64,000 nt of DNA from Siphonodentalium dalli (lineage: Eukaryota > Mollusca > Scaphopoda > Gadilida > Siphonodentaliidae): the NCBI GenBank assembly GCA_032622095.1, contig CP136066.1:48330911-48394910 (forward strand). The letters run 5' to 3'. Of this stretch, positions 36,479 through 48,147 are shown in pieces. Below the pieces are notes generated by a model that was given only the letters and a program-made list of their open reading frames with translations, was not told where the DNA came from and did no database searches. Numbering within the stretch: position 1 is the stretch's first letter; each line of letters begins with the position of its first letter. The translations under genes were made by a program, and so were the position numbers.

Positions 36479-38030
36479 GTCGGTCAGAGCACGTGAATAG
36501 TGCTATACCAGAATAAATCTCGTCTTCGACTCGATTGATTCTGGTAAAGAACAATTCTTGTGCTCTAACCATTACTAAGATGTCAACTAAGAACTACGAC
36601 CCGTTCAATGGACCAATACATTCAGAAATGGCGAGGTGTCGATCTGCCGACGACTAGTGTTTCCGGGGGTACCTGCACGAGGTGTCGATAATCCCTTTGT
36701 CCAATCGTTTGCAGCTTATAGTCTATTCCTCATTTCGTTTGGGGTTTTAATGGTTTGTCCTCTTTGCTTTTGGTGATTTAATGATTTGTCACATCTGGAG
36801 TTTTGTAACTTTGGCGCTGATTCAATGTTGATATTAGGAAATAATCTGTTTCATCTTTTATTTATTTATTTATTTATTGTAGCAAAAAGTTAATAACATA
36901 TATACAAGGAGATACAGGCATAACAGATACACGACAATAGTTTAACAAAAACTCAATGACGAACTAATTCAGCGATAGAATGTCGAAGAGACGCGTTCAC
37001 CGCCCGATATTTTCTCCTTTGTGGTTGAACACTGCCGCCGCCAGTAAGTTGCATTGTGATCGATTATGTGTATGCCTGCCCTTTCTTAATGTGGTGGATC
37101 GGGTTTGGATATGGTTGGTGTTGATACTGCTATGAAACCTTGAAGCTTTCTGCACTGTATCAAAGACTGAATAATGAATATTATCAAATGGAACGCTCTT
37201 TATTGTCTGGTGTTTTTGTTTTTTTCCCGAAGAATTCACGCTCTGTATAGGAATGTGTGTATGATACCTGCAGTACAGGCAATAATAAGAAAATGCATGT
37301 GTCGTATCTGGTCGGAATCAGCTAGATGATTGTGTTGATTCTTTGCAGAACAATCTATGTCGTTCTTTGTGTTGATGGGGGCACCACAGTCATTCTTACG
37401 ATACATCCAGTGGACAGTTAATGAATGAACGTATTTAAACAAAACAAATATGGTGAATGAGCGATCCCCAAAAATCCCGTTACAAAACAACAGTTTACTA
37501 CTATATCACTGGGTGAACACGAAAATCACTCATCTGTCGACGACTCATTTGAAAAGCATTCTGGCGGCATGCTAAAATAACACTGGGAGCAAACTGTTAT
37601 TTATTTAATACAGACTATAGGCGCGACGCTCAAACTTTGCCGGCGATATTTCTGCAGACTCGTCGGCAAAGTGAGAACAAGAAAACCATAGTCAGAAATG
37701 GTAACGCCACCAAGATTATAGTATTACATAGAAATAGAAATTATAAAAAATACATAAAATATTTTGATAACAATTGCGTTTAAACAAGTAATCCTTCAAA
37801 TTATTACTAACAAAGTAAACGACTGTGGGGTCACTCAACAGATTATAAAGACTTGGACATAGTATACTGTAAATACTAAAATTTAAATGAAATAATTAAA
37901 ACTTAAAATTTAGCAAGTAGTAAAAGTAAATTTTCTCAATTTTTTTGTTGTTAAATTAATCAAATAATTTAAATGTAACATTTGGTTTAAAAAAAATTAT
38001 TGACCGTGGCTCTTCCAATAATTGCGCGAC
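36479..38030. other. Spacer with TTTA microsatellite, no gene
   Basis: (TTTA)n at 36856-36878. At 36540-36580 CTGGTAAAGAACAATTCTTG then TGCTCTAA repeats the TTAGAGCACAA end motif, a further fragment of that family. Short ORFs at 36997-37490 on the minus strand lack recognisable domains. Confidence 0.5.
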
Positions 38031-38290
38031 TGACCTGGTCAATTGTTCTTAAGAAGTTGTTTTGAGAATTACTATGGAGGGAAATAGTTATGGCTGTGGC
38101 TTCGCAAGTAAGTAACTTGGTGACGTGATGTTAACAAATCTGAACTCCAGTTAACCAAGGACGCTTCATACCAAATATAAGGTCAATTAATAATTCTTTA
38201 GAAGTTGTTTTAAGATTTACTATGGAGGGAAAGAATTGTGGTGCTGGCTTCGCAACTATTTGACCTCATTGTAACAAATATAAATATTAG
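38030..38290 (+). repeat. Tandem repeat, two units 153 bp apart
   Basis: AGAAGTTGTTTTGAGAATTA then CTATGGAGGGAAA...GGCTTCGCAA at 38050 recurs at 38203. Each unit is about 100 bp or longer and non-coding. Confidence 0.75.
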
Positions 38291-38649
38291 TTACTCAGGC
38301 AATAGATGTATCTATTCTGTATATTAAGTTATTGGGTCTTACGTGTCTTGAGATGTCAAAATAGTTTTCGATGGACAGATCTTGCAAGGGACCCACGCCA
38401 ATCTTCTCTGTTTGGATTCCAATTGTTGGCTCAATAAATATGCACATATGCTTAAGATACAGTCGCACGCTCCCGTAAGACGGGTTTTGGATCCCAGCTA
38501 ATGACAATATCATTGAAATAATCGGTTTCCCCCAATAAACATCCATATATTGAATATACATGTTTTGGAGCAGAATTAGGCAGTCCATATTGGACGCCAT
38601 CATGGAATTTATTTTGTTTTGTTTTAATTTTCACACATAATTATTAGTT

Positions 38650-39215
38650 ATGTGGATGGAGTTCTCATTAAACCTCACATCCTTGTATTGGTTACAATAA
38701 TGCCCAAAGTAATTGACCACTTAACCACATCAGAATTATTGGTAATTTTTCAGGATTTGAAATCCTGAAAATTTACCAATAATTTTGCTGTGGTCAAGTG
38801 GTCAATTACTTTGGACATTACTGTATGAGGATTGAGTTATCATTAAACCTCAAATCCTTATATTGGTTACAGTGATGCCCAAAGTAATTGACCACTTAAC
38901 CTCAGCAGAATTATGGGTATTTTTTCAGCATTTACAATCCTCAAATTACCCATTATTCTGCTGTGGTTAAGTGGTCAATTGCTTTGAACATTACTGTAGG
39001 ATGATTGAGTTATCATTAAACCTCAAATCCTTATATTGGTTACAGTAATGCCCAAAGTAATTGACTCTTTAACCACAGCATAATTATGGGTAATTTTTCA
39101 GGATTTAGAATCATGAAAAAATACACACAATTTTGCTGTGGTTAAGTGATCAATTACTTTGGACATTACTGTATGTAGATGGAGTTAAACCTCACATCAG
39201 TGTGTTGGGGATTTG
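38650..39215 (+). repeat. Tandem array of the CAGTAATG MITE, three units of ~175 bp
   Basis: Three palindromic MITEs (38695-38823, 38870-38996, 39043-39171) of 127-129 bp lie head to tail. Each is flanked by TA and separated by the same ~46 bp spacer (CATTAAACCTCAAATCC). A fourth spacer follows. The first MITE starts CAATAATG; the others start CAGTGATG and CAGTAATG. Repetition of the spacer shows tandem duplication after a single insertion rather than three independent insertions. Confidence 0.9.
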
Positions 39216-39439
39216 GACCTTGACTTGGGACCTTTTTTTTTTAACGCAACAAATGCGCGTACACCTTATACACAAATTGCTTATGTAACCAGAGTTTTTC
39301 TTGGACAAGATGAGTTTGAAGCCTGCTTACATTTCAAAATGTTGTCAGTTTTGTATTGTCTGCAGCGGATCTCGACGCGTTGAAGCAAAAGTTACAAAAG
39401 ATAAAATGTGTATGTGACGAGACTATAATACAAATGAAA

Positions 39440-40170
39440 AAATAAATTGAGGGAGGGGTGGGCGATACAGGGAACTAAGGGTTGAACCGATATAAATTTG
39501 TAGAGCGATAACGACCAATGTTGACATATTATGCATATCAACTCTACTGTTGCAACAAGGCTATAAAATAGGGGGGTGTCAGAATCTTAGTCATCTCTAT
39601 ATAGTGCCAGAATAGTCATTTATGGAGTTCTATAAGATGTTGGGTTGGTTATATGGACTCGGAGAAAAAAGGGGTTTGTACCGATGAACTGACATAAATT
39701 AGTGGATCGATGTTGCCATGTAATGCATCGTGACTGTACTAAAGCAGCAATTATATAAAATTGGGGGGGGGGGTATGAAATTATCTCTACAGTTGGCACC
39801 AGGATTATATAGAAAGGAATAGAAATTGATATACATATACGGTATACTATAGTAATACCATAGACATATAAGTACAAGTATCACGAGATAAAATATTACG
39901 TAACATGACTATATACCGATGAAAGAAATAAATAAATTGGACCGGGATTAGAGGTTGGGTTGGTTATATGTGGATAATTGGATATGGAATTAATACCGAT
40001 GAAACGATACAAATTAGTGGAGGGATAAAGACACTTAGTCAGGCTACGCGGGGGGAATAGGGGTTGATATGATAGACCGAAATAAATTTGTCAAGTGATA
40101 ATGACAAATGTTGACGTATAAAGTAACGCGACTGTACTGTCACACAATTATCAGGTAGAACCGGTCAAAT
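39440..40170. repeat. Degenerate tandem repeat, about 150-250 bp units
   Basis: A phrase of the form ACCGATATAAATTTGTAGAG ..CGATAACGACCAATGTTGAC with ..GCATATCAACTCTACTGT recurs in altered form near 39490, 39680, 40000 and 40080, with G runs at 39570 and 39770. Strongly diverged. Confidence 0.5.
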
Positions 40171-40381
40171 ATGACAGGGTACAGCACGTAATTATTTCTT
40201 AGATCGAAGAAATTATTATTTTTTTTCGATGATAAAATTTAACACAGGTCAGGATTTCCCATTAAAATCGATTTATGTCTATAAAACTGTCATTTTTCAA
40301 AATTTTGAGCTGAAACTTGGTGTGTATGTGTGTAATACTACTATATTCTTAAAATGAAAGAGTTCAGCGCGTAATTATGTT

Positions 40382-40700
40382 TTAGATGGAAGAAATTGAA
40401 TTTGTTTTCGATAATAAATTTACACTAATTACAGCGTGGAGTAGACGGTCGGGTGATCGAGTAGACGCAGTTTGTAAACAAGCTTTTGTCAAATTGACAA
40501 TAGCCATTTTGGTCAAACTAAACCCTTTTGGACCGGGACAGCAGATCCGAGTAGTAGCTAAGATGTATTTAGATATAATTATCAAAAGAATTTGACCGAT
40601 CAGGGTACATTTTAAGAGAATAGAGTGGAGAAATCTTGGTGATAATTCCAGAAAATAAAGATGGAGGAGAATCACAATTAAACTTCCCACAATGCACTTC
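40382..40700. other. No supported gene
   Basis: Overlapping ORFs exist on both strands (69 and 106 codons) but neither has a recognisable domain. The stretch CAAGCTTTTGTCAAATTGAC is AT-rich and unremarkable. Confidence 0.4.
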
Positions 40701-40711
40701 ACTAAACCAGG

Positions 40712-41163
40712 GGTTCACAATGGGTTACACATTATTTTCAGTCTATCAGATTATTTATATTTTCAACAACAAGTGACTTTAAGTTTACAATTTCAGCCTG
40801 TCCTGACTCTATCGATACGATTTATCACATTTTCAAAAAACATATTGTACACCGGTGACGTTAACTTTACAATTTAAGCATCTACGTGATTCTATCGGTA
40901 CGATTGAGTAAGGTACAAATGAAAATATCAAGAAATACACTAGGGGCTCCCAATGGGTGATATATTATTTTCAGGCTATCAGAGTATTTATATTTTCAAC
41001 AACATATTATTACACCGGTGACTATAAGTTTACAATTTCAGCCTGTCCTGACTCTATCGATACGATTTATCATATTTTCATAAACATATTATACACCGGT
41101 GGCGTTAACTTTACAATTTCGGCATCTACGTGATTCTATCGGTACGATTGAGTAAGGTACAAC
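40712..41163 (+). repeat. Tandem duplication of a ~244 bp unit
   Basis: GCCTGTCCTGACTCTATCGA at 40796 recurs at 41041; TCTACGTGATTCTATCGGTA at 40881 recurs at 41125. The two units are about 90% similar by eye. Within each unit a half-length sub-repeat (TTAACTTTACAATTT / AAGTTTACAATTTCAG) is visible. Confidence 0.85.
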
Positions 41164-41272
41164 AAATCTCCAAGAATACATTCGCCGTGTCCACCACACA
41201 ATATCAAAATCACAGAAACTAGATACACCACATGTGGCATAATGATAAGCCTATATTAACGCCTCTAGTAAA

Positions 41273-41553
41273 TGCCGATTCTACCGTATTGCCAAGCCAA
41301 ATTTCGGCAAAGAATATTTTATTTCACTTGAAAATCAGAAAACTGTGGCGTGCCTGATGCAAGTCCGTACACACAACCATAGATTGCCCATGGAACCTTA
41401 ATACATTAAACGAGGCTTCACCCGTGAAGGTGAAGTTTGATTGTGATTCTATGAGGCCCAGAATTACGGAGGAATCAATTGAGATAGTGTTGCGCAGTGG
41501 TCTCATTTACAATTCTTCAAAGTATGTGTCCTTAGTTGCTTAGAAGGTGGGGT
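41273..41553 (+). repeat. 281 bp direct repeat, left copy (flanks LINE)
   Basis: From TGCCGATTCTACCGTATTGC to TTAGAAGGTGGGGTT. It matches 43363-43643 with only a handful of differences. The repeat flanks a 5'-truncated minus-strand LINE. Confidence 0.95.
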
Positions 41554-43362
41554 TTAGGGGGAGAGAGAGATGTTTTATTGCCTCCTTGAAGGAGATATAT
41601 GTGAACAAGTATATACATGTTTATGAATACAGTAGTGACATTCAAACTATATCAATTTCATAAGTGAGGAATCCTACCGGCGAGAGTAAATCCAGGAATG
41701 AAAATGTAGGAATTCCGAATATATTTATGATTTTATACCAGAATTCATTTCTGAGTTCCTGTATGTGCGGACAGAAGCAATGGAGGTACATGTGTGACAT
41801 GAGGTCAGAGTATTGGCACCACAATGCTTGCATAATGCGTTGTTGTCATGTGTCGTCCTGGAGATGATGTTTGCCATACACAGAGCTTTAGCTTTGCACT
41901 TTGGGTGTTCCCTGCATAGTAGCCAGCCTCTTCAGATCGACATAGGACAGGATTTAACCATCCGAAAGAAATTCAGTGATTCGTTTGTCGAATCATGCTT
42001 GATATGCGAAGTTGTTGATCTTCTCTTTTACAATTTCTTTCCATTGTTTCTGTGATGAAAAAAAAACCCAGAATCAAGAAAATTTGTGACGTAATCAATG
42101 AGATCACATGCGTGCAGTTTTGTGAAGATATCCGTCGCAAAGCCAGACAGGTGCCGTTTATAGAGGAGGTGGCCTTGAACATTAAACAGAAACACTCTTA
42201 GAGCATCGCGATGAGTGTTTGGCAGATTTATTAGTGTTCCCAAGAATAACAGTTTTTTCCGGTCTACTTCGACATGCAGTGATGTTAAACCAAGTAATGA
42301 CAGTGAAAGTTCTGTACTTGTTCTAGTAGGCAGACATTGAATATGTTTTATACACATATGATAGACTCTCTCAAGTTGCAGAATTTGTGTGTTTGTCAGG
42401 CCATACCACATTTCACATCCATATAATGCCTTTGGGATTACTACACATTTCAAGATTTCAAGAGTAGATGAAGCAGTCAGGAATTTGGTGATTGGCGATC
42501 GGCATGCACCGAAAAATGTCCTTCTTAGCATTTCGCATGCTCTGTCAATATTTCGAGATCTATCGATCCGACCGATTATTTTGAGGGATACCAAGGTGAA
42601 TAATGTCTTTCACTTCATTCAGAGTGTTCAGTCCGATAAACCAATTATGTTCTATCGTTGGAGCGTTTGAACGTTTACGTGTGTCAAAGACAATAATTTC
42701 GCTTTTTGCAAATGAGTATTCAAATTTCCACGTTTTGCTGTACGTATAACATTTATTCAAAAGACTTTTTAAGCCACCTTCTGAGTAAGAAAGAATGCAG
42801 ACATCGTCAGCAGTTGTCGGACTTGAACACGAGATTGAATCTATATGAGCACCCTCTGTGATAATGAGAGTTCTTGTAGGAGGTCGTCTATATAGACAAG
42901 GTACAAAAAAGGGGACAAACCGTCCCCTTGTCTTGTTCCTTGCTCTATGGTGAAAGGTTCTGAAAAATAGCCAGCATATCGCACTTTGCTTTTGATCTCC
43001 GAGTACATGGCAGCAACACCTCTAAGCATACGCCCTCCGATGCCTTTCTGCATTAACTTATAGATTAGTCATTCGTGCCATACTCTGTCAAACGCTTTTT
43101 GGGAATCCAAAAATGCGGCGTATACTTTAGAGTTGTCGAGATGCGCATATTCCACAACATCTTGGAGTATATATGACGTTACTGTGCATCCAACCCCTTT
43201 CTGGAAACCATTCTGCAGACAGTTCGAAAAACCGGCGAACACATCGCATTTAAGAAGCCTGTCAAAAATAACCATCTCAAAAAGTGTATACATTTATGGC
43301 AGTAAAGTTATGACTCTGTAACTATCTGGGTTGTCGACAGGCTTGGGGTCACCATTGAAAAG
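41554..43362 (-). mobile_element. 5'-truncated LINE, minus strand
   Basis: Same family as 47785-51812. Reading on the minus strand, the copy begins inside the RT domain at a PVDNPDSYR motif (~43340), continues with a GFQKG block, and has RT motif A AAFLDSQKAFDRVWH (43072-43116). An overlapping shifted frame gives GTRQGDGLSPFLYLVYIDDL (about 42880-42940). TTADD appears near 42810 at the active site, and downstream a frame at 42028-42594 carries the C-terminal region. The 3' end has AATAAAACATC (about 41575) with a CT-rich tail. Several frameshifts break it. It has no endonuclease and is dead. Confidence 0.85.
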
Positions 43363-43643
43363 TGCCGATTCTACCGTATTGCCAAGCCAAATTTCGGCAA
43401 AGAATATTTTATTTCACTTGAAAATCAGAAAACTGTGGCGTGCCTGATGCAATTCCGTACACGCAACCATAGATTGCCAATGAAACCTTAATACATTAAA
43501 CGAGGCTTCATCGTGAAGGTGAAGTTTGATTGTGATTCTATGAGGCCCAGAATTACGGAGGAATCAATTGAGATAGTGTTGCGCAGTGGTCTCATTTACA
43601 ATTCTTCAAAGTATGTGTCCTTAGTTGCTTAGAAGGTGGGGTT
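43363..43643 (+). repeat. 281 bp direct repeat, right copy
   Basis: Right-hand duplicate of 41273-41553. Downstream, 43680-43733 is an inverted copy of its middle (ACCTTTACGGGTGAAACC then TCGTTTAAT), so the duplicated sequence is itself part of a foldback element. Confidence 0.9.
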
Positions 43644-43854
43644 ATGGGGAGGGTGGCAATCTATCCCTCCTTGATTCTATGCCTCATATAATCACAATAA
43701 AATTTCACCTTTACGGGTGAAACCTCGTTTAATTTATTAATTCTATTTCGTCATAGAATCACTTCCGGGATCAATTGAGACTTCGAAGCAAGCAACTATA
43801 CAGACACATAAAGTAACGCTGCAGAAGTTGCGTAGACATCTCATGCGGTTATTG

Positions 43855-44085
43855 CACTCAGCCCATTAAATGGCCATTAACACACATCATTAAAATACCA
43901 TTAACAAAAACGGGTTAAAGTCCTATTAAAATCCCATTAAAACCCCATTAAAAATACACATTAATGGGGCACTTTTAATGACTTTGGTAATGGGCATTAT
44001 TAACGTACAAAATGAGCCATGATCAATTAATGGCTATTAATAAATGCCATGAAACCCTTAAATTGTAATGGGCATTAAAAAATTA
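43855..44085. repeat. CCCATTAAAA-rich simple/inverted repeat block
   Basis: Repeated short CCCATTAA / TTAATGGG words on both strands: for example ATTAAAATCCCATTAAAACC then CCATTAAAAATACACATTAA. The inverted words can pair with one another. Non-coding. Confidence 0.75.
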
Positions 44086-44876
44086 CCTTGTAAAATTGCC
44101 AAACCAATGCAAATTGAAATATATCAAACAAAGAACCAATTCGTTCATGTTTGTACCGATATACTTGAGTCCAAGAGTTATCAATGCTTATCCACAGGAG
44201 CTTGGAATTTGGTCAAAACCCCTCTTTTATTGGCAGAACCACCACCCGGGACCATAGGTCACGGAAGGAACGAAACACGAATTTGTTGCCACCCATTTTG
44301 AACTCAACTGTATTCCTACAAAAAATATATTTTCACTAAAAACTTTTGGTACCTCTTACACCTTAGATGCCAATCTACAACATTCCATAGGTATATTTTT
44401 CCAGTTCTTCGAAAACCTCACTTTATTTCGGTAATGTATTGTAAATTCACCAACGAAGACAAATCTGCGTATTCTCCATCACCCGTTCTAGAATCTGAGT
44501 AGCGGAACTGGTACCAAAATATGCGGAAACTTTAAAACTATGATCCGGAGACGGATAGCATGAAAGTACCGTTTATAATTTCGAACATAGCTGCTGATTA
44601 CATGTTTATTACACGACCGTACCGAGATCATCATGAACTTTTTGATGGATGATAACATTGGCGTCTAGATGGGAACGAATCATTTTGGGCTCATTTGCAT
44701 AAAAACATGGCCGCTGACAGTTTGCCGACAGAGAAAACAATAACTTTGAAATAAAGGGATATAATCATATAACAAGGCCCACGTGCATTTTCGCATAATT
44801 TTTTAGAGTTATATCCCTTCGACCATAGCGCTCAACACCACACATTAAGGACCACATTCGGTTTCAAATTTCCATT

Positions 44877-45269
44877 TTATTTATTCATGAGGAATTGGTC
44901 ATTTGTGAGACTATTTATTAGTGGTAATTGGTAGTTGGTAGCACCGTGAAACTTCAATGCACATAGTATACGGCAGCCCTGGGAATTAGCATCGACAATG
45001 GGCAGTGCCGAGATAAAGCCGACGCGAAATGAATTTGCGTCAGCATTTTTTAGCCGAGGAAAATAAATATAGACATGTTCAATTAGTTTGTGAATTTGAC
45101 GTTCGTTGAAGTGATAGTGATGCCATGATCCGTACGGCACATGTCCACAACATAATATTACTCGCAATTTGCACACATTGACACGATCAGCTAGTTTGGT
45201 CAATAAAAATCTGACATCGTTATCCGCCTCCAAGCAACCAGTTACGGTTGATAGAGCAAGCTGCACCAA
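44877..45269 (-). CDS. Unrecognised 130-residue ORF inside the TIR element
   Basis: An open frame of 130 codons on the minus strand, the longest in the element. It has a basic/aromatic middle (GHVPYGSWHHYHFNERQIHK) and several Cys. No transposase DDE pattern, helicase or zinc motif was seen, and no signal peptide or membrane segment. It could be a captured exon or chance. The function is unknown. Confidence 0.3.
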   Translation of the reverse strand: MVQLALSTVTGCLEADNDVRFLLTKLADRVNVCKLRVILCCGHVPYGSWHHYHFNERQIHKLIEHVYIYFPRLKNADANSFRVGFISALPIVDANSQGCRILCALKFHGATNYQLPLINSLTNDQFLMNK

Positions 45270-45644
45270 CTTGAAAGGAGGTCATTGTGCCAGTCGCATG
45301 CGCGCGACATACCAATCATCTCACAACGTCGCCAACTAATGCTAGCGCTTTGATGTTTCCGACGAAGCATATCCAACTTGACAAGCATGTGCTCCGATGT
45401 TTTTTAACTTTTTCGACTGCGCATTTCCGGGAAGTTTGGGACTATTATACATTTATACTTGCTCTAACTTCCCTGTTTGTTGCATATGATGGGTTTCAAC
45501 CTACATGGAGAATATTATAACTTGGGACGGTATTACGATATTTTTATTTCAGACGATATTATTGACGATATCAAAATTAAAACCGGCTATACCCGATATA
45601 TCGTCATATCGCCCAGCACTATTCATTGGGGCTCGCCTGAATAT

Positions 45645-45730
45645 GAAAAGCTGGCTACGAATGTGATCGCCATAGAAAAGCTGGCTACATTTGTGATCGA
45701 TTAAAAAACCTGGCTATGAATGTGATCGGA
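45645..45730 (+). repeat. 30 bp tandem repeat, 2.9 copies
   Basis: GAAAAGCTGGCTACGAATGT then GATCGCCATA repeated with small changes. Confidence 0.9.
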
Positions 45731-46077
45731 TCGCGGAGCCTTGTGACAATGACCCCATCAGCGAAAGTTACATTAAGTAATGTTTTTAATATTTTTTTGG
45801 TATTTTTGATTTTGAGAAAATCAATGCCGATGGTGGCTAGCTGTCTTGAATTTAAAATTTGAATTTCCAATTCATGAGCACAGGCTATATAATCATATGC
45901 ATAAAGCCATTCTTTTAAGAGTTTTGGTGCTGATTCGTTACGACACACGAGTCACGAGTGACGTATACTATTTATAGATCCTGGTACCGGTGCAGTTAAC
46001 AATACTTATAGTTGCTTATTACATAAAATTTATGTTAGCGAGTTTATCACTAACACAAATGTATAAACTAGTTATTC

Positions 46078-46078
<1 letters not shown>

Positions 46079-46108
<30 letters not shown>

Positions 46109-46116
46109 AGAGAGAG
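46079..46116 (+). repeat. (GA)n and poly-G tract
   Basis: About ten GA units, then a run of nine G, then GA again. Confidence 0.95.
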
Positions 46117-46887
46117 TTTTGGTCCCCTTATGACCAATAATTGCAACCAGTAGCATTACAAAGTCAAGTAGTACATATAGGCCTACCGGTACATAACGAA
46201 CATAAAACAAGAAGAAAAAAAACAATACCACGTGGTCGTGCCATAAATAGAAATAAATTATATATGAAATATTTGTACAAATTACCATTCAGTCAAATGA
46301 AGAATACCTTCTTGGACAGTCGTCATTTTCATCAGATGATAACAGCAGACAGACAAATACAAAAAATTTCAAGAAAATACACAAAACATCAGGATAAGAT
46401 AATCAAAAACGCGCATAGTATGACGCAAACATAAACTGATTTAAGTTTTCTGGCGCCTAAGTTCGAAAACCGCACGCACTTTCAAATATTTTTGAATTTC
46501 GCGTGCTTTAAATTTAGGTTTCGTTTTTATTTCGTTCCGACTTTGTTATTCCGGATAAATGGTTTTGTGCCAGTTGTCATTCAGATTCTAGAACGGGTGA
46601 TGGAGAATACGCAGATTTGTCTTCGTTGGTGAATTTACAATACATTACCGAAATAAAGTGAGGTTTTCGAAGAACTGGAAAAATATACCTATGGAATGTT
46701 GTAGATTGGCATCTAAGGTGTAAGAGGTACCAAAAGTTTTTAGTGAAAATATATTTTTTGTAGGAATACAGTTGAGTTCAAAATGGGTGGCAACAAATTC
46801 GTGTTTCGTTCCTTCCGTGACCTATGGTCCCGGGTGGTGGTTCTGCCAATAAAAGAGGGGTTTTGACCAAATTCCAAGCTCCTGTGG

Positions 46888-47107
46888 CTTATCATGCACG
46901 CATCCGTGTACATCAATTTGACCACTATCTATTATTCGGACAGAAACTCATAAGACTACTGGGAGAAAACTGTGTAAAGACGGCAGATATAAGATATATA
47001 CAGCTGCTGTTGGAATACTGTGGACTCCAGAAAGGAAGTATCTACCGCGGCTTAGACGAAACAGACCCAACTCTCTTTTGTTCTATTGTTGGCTCTTAAT
47101 GGCTAAG
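46888..47107 (+). other. Open frame flanking the TIR element, function unknown
   Basis: The frame covers 46824-47099; its first part lies in the TIR and the rest (from ~46888) runs on as QFDHYLLFGQKLIRLLGENC followed by VKTADIRYIQLLLEYC. Codon composition looks protein-like, but no domain was identified. It could be the exon or repeat into which the TIR element inserted. Confidence 0.3.
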
Positions 47108-47182
47108 TCACTGCGCTTGGGTTGTCCTTTTAGCTTCTTTATACTGAACATACGTGGAGGAGGTAAATACTCGTGGGCTGTA
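47108..47182 (-). pseudogene. Inverted fragment of the LINE ORF2 linker
   Basis: Sequence 47124-47180 is nearly the reverse complement of 49129-49187 in the LINE downstream (CACGAGTATTTACCTCCTCC and CGTATGTTCAGTATAAAG). The minus frame reads IYSPRVFTSSTYVQYKEAKR followed by T. In the main LINE the same text is frame-shifted. The fragment is flanked by sequence unrelated to the LINE. Confidence 0.75.
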
Positions 47183-47784
47183 TATTGAACTAATTTCGTC
47201 AATGTCACTTCGTTTTCTCACGCATAAATTAATACAATTTATATTTTTGCAGAATGTTATGCCATTGGGCTGAACAATATAGTAAGTGGGCACACCCCTC
47301 CATGCAACTTACATGTATCCTGCGGCTGGAGAAACATTAAAAGAACAAAAGAAAGTATGGTCTGTATCGTCTAAATACGCACGGATGCGGTGACATACCC
47401 CCCCCCCCAAACTTTGGTAAAAATATTCAAAAGTTTGTTGGAAGTTTCAAGCAAACACACCAGCATGCAGTTGGAGATTTCGCATCGAAAATAGGTTGCA
47501 AATGATTTCATAGTTTAATATTTCAACCACTATTTATTTGTGAAATTGGTCGTGACTAAATTGGCATCAGTTGGAAATTCCTAACCTTACAGTTGTGCTC
47601 GGTTAGCGATTAGAAATTTCCAACAGGTGGATAGAGGGTGCAAATAGAATTTCCCAAGTTAAGGAATTTGTTCAAGGAGGTGCAGTTATAAATTCCAAGT
47701 ATTACACCTCAACAGAGACATTCTAGACACGTCCCTGTAAATACGTTTTAAATATAACTTTGCTCACCGCAATTCTGATATAGA
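47183..47784. other. Spacer with decayed ~200 bp repeat
   Basis: Contains the same GGAAATTTCCAAC-type words as 8290-10260 (e.g. TTAGAAATTTCCAACAGGTG, 47609) and a C run at 47399. No gene. Confidence 0.5.
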
Positions 47785-47787
47785 TGG

Positions 47788-48147
47788 GTCATCTCTCTTA
47801 TCTTCATATATCCGCACGTATTTCTGACAGGAATCCTCGTTCAGATAATGACCGAAATGTATTCTCAGGCGTCCACCGGACAAGGACAGTGCGTCTTTTC
47901 GTAGGCGGTATCGATGAAAGTTCTACAGAGAATGGCCTCGCTCACTTTCTCTCTTAAAGAGGTATCGAGCCAACGTTCTTGAAGCTCATCGCTAGTTCCA
48001 GAATTGGGACTGTGAGTGCTCGTTTAAATGTATCAAAAGACGAAAGCATCCCACTACTTGACAATCGTTTCTGGCCCACAGGCGTCTACTGCATGGCTTG
48101 GTACGCAGAAGCTCCCAGCTCAACAAACAATGACTATTACAAATAAG
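47788..48147 (+). pseudogene. LINE ORF1 C-terminal part
   Basis: In frame from about 47788: SARISDRNPRSDNDRNVFSG followed by a VRLFVGGIDESSTENGLAHF segment, an RNA-recognition-like strand, one in-frame TAA near 47957, and near 48045-48090 the segment ESIPLLDNRFWPTGVYCMAW. A ..FWP-x-GV-x3-W ending is found at the end of ORF1 proteins of CR1-like LINEs in my experience. ORF1 ends at the TAA (48145) 16 nt after the ORF2 ATG at 48130, a typical overlap. ORF1 proteins act as RNA-binding chaperones in the retrotransposition particle. Confidence 0.7.

Larger units (their letters stand above)
44192..46887. mobile_element. 2.7 kb element with ~310 bp TIRs and 5 bp target duplication
   Basis: Left arm (44192-44500) starts CCACAGGAGCTTGGAATTTG and right arm (46582-46887) ends with its complement CTCCTGTGG. 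Both arms match for ~310 bp with very few differences (shared: GTTCTGCCAATAAAAGAGG in one strand, CCTCTTTTATTGGCAGAAC in the other). CTTAT flanks both sides. The interior has one 130-codon minus-strand ORF, a 30 bp tandem repeat and a GA microsatellite. No transposase family was recognised. Confidence 0.8.

Noticed and set aside
41324-41506. 60-codon minus ORF in the 281 bp direct repeat
   Set aside because: Repeat-derived; the right copy has an indel that breaks the frame, and no domain is seen.
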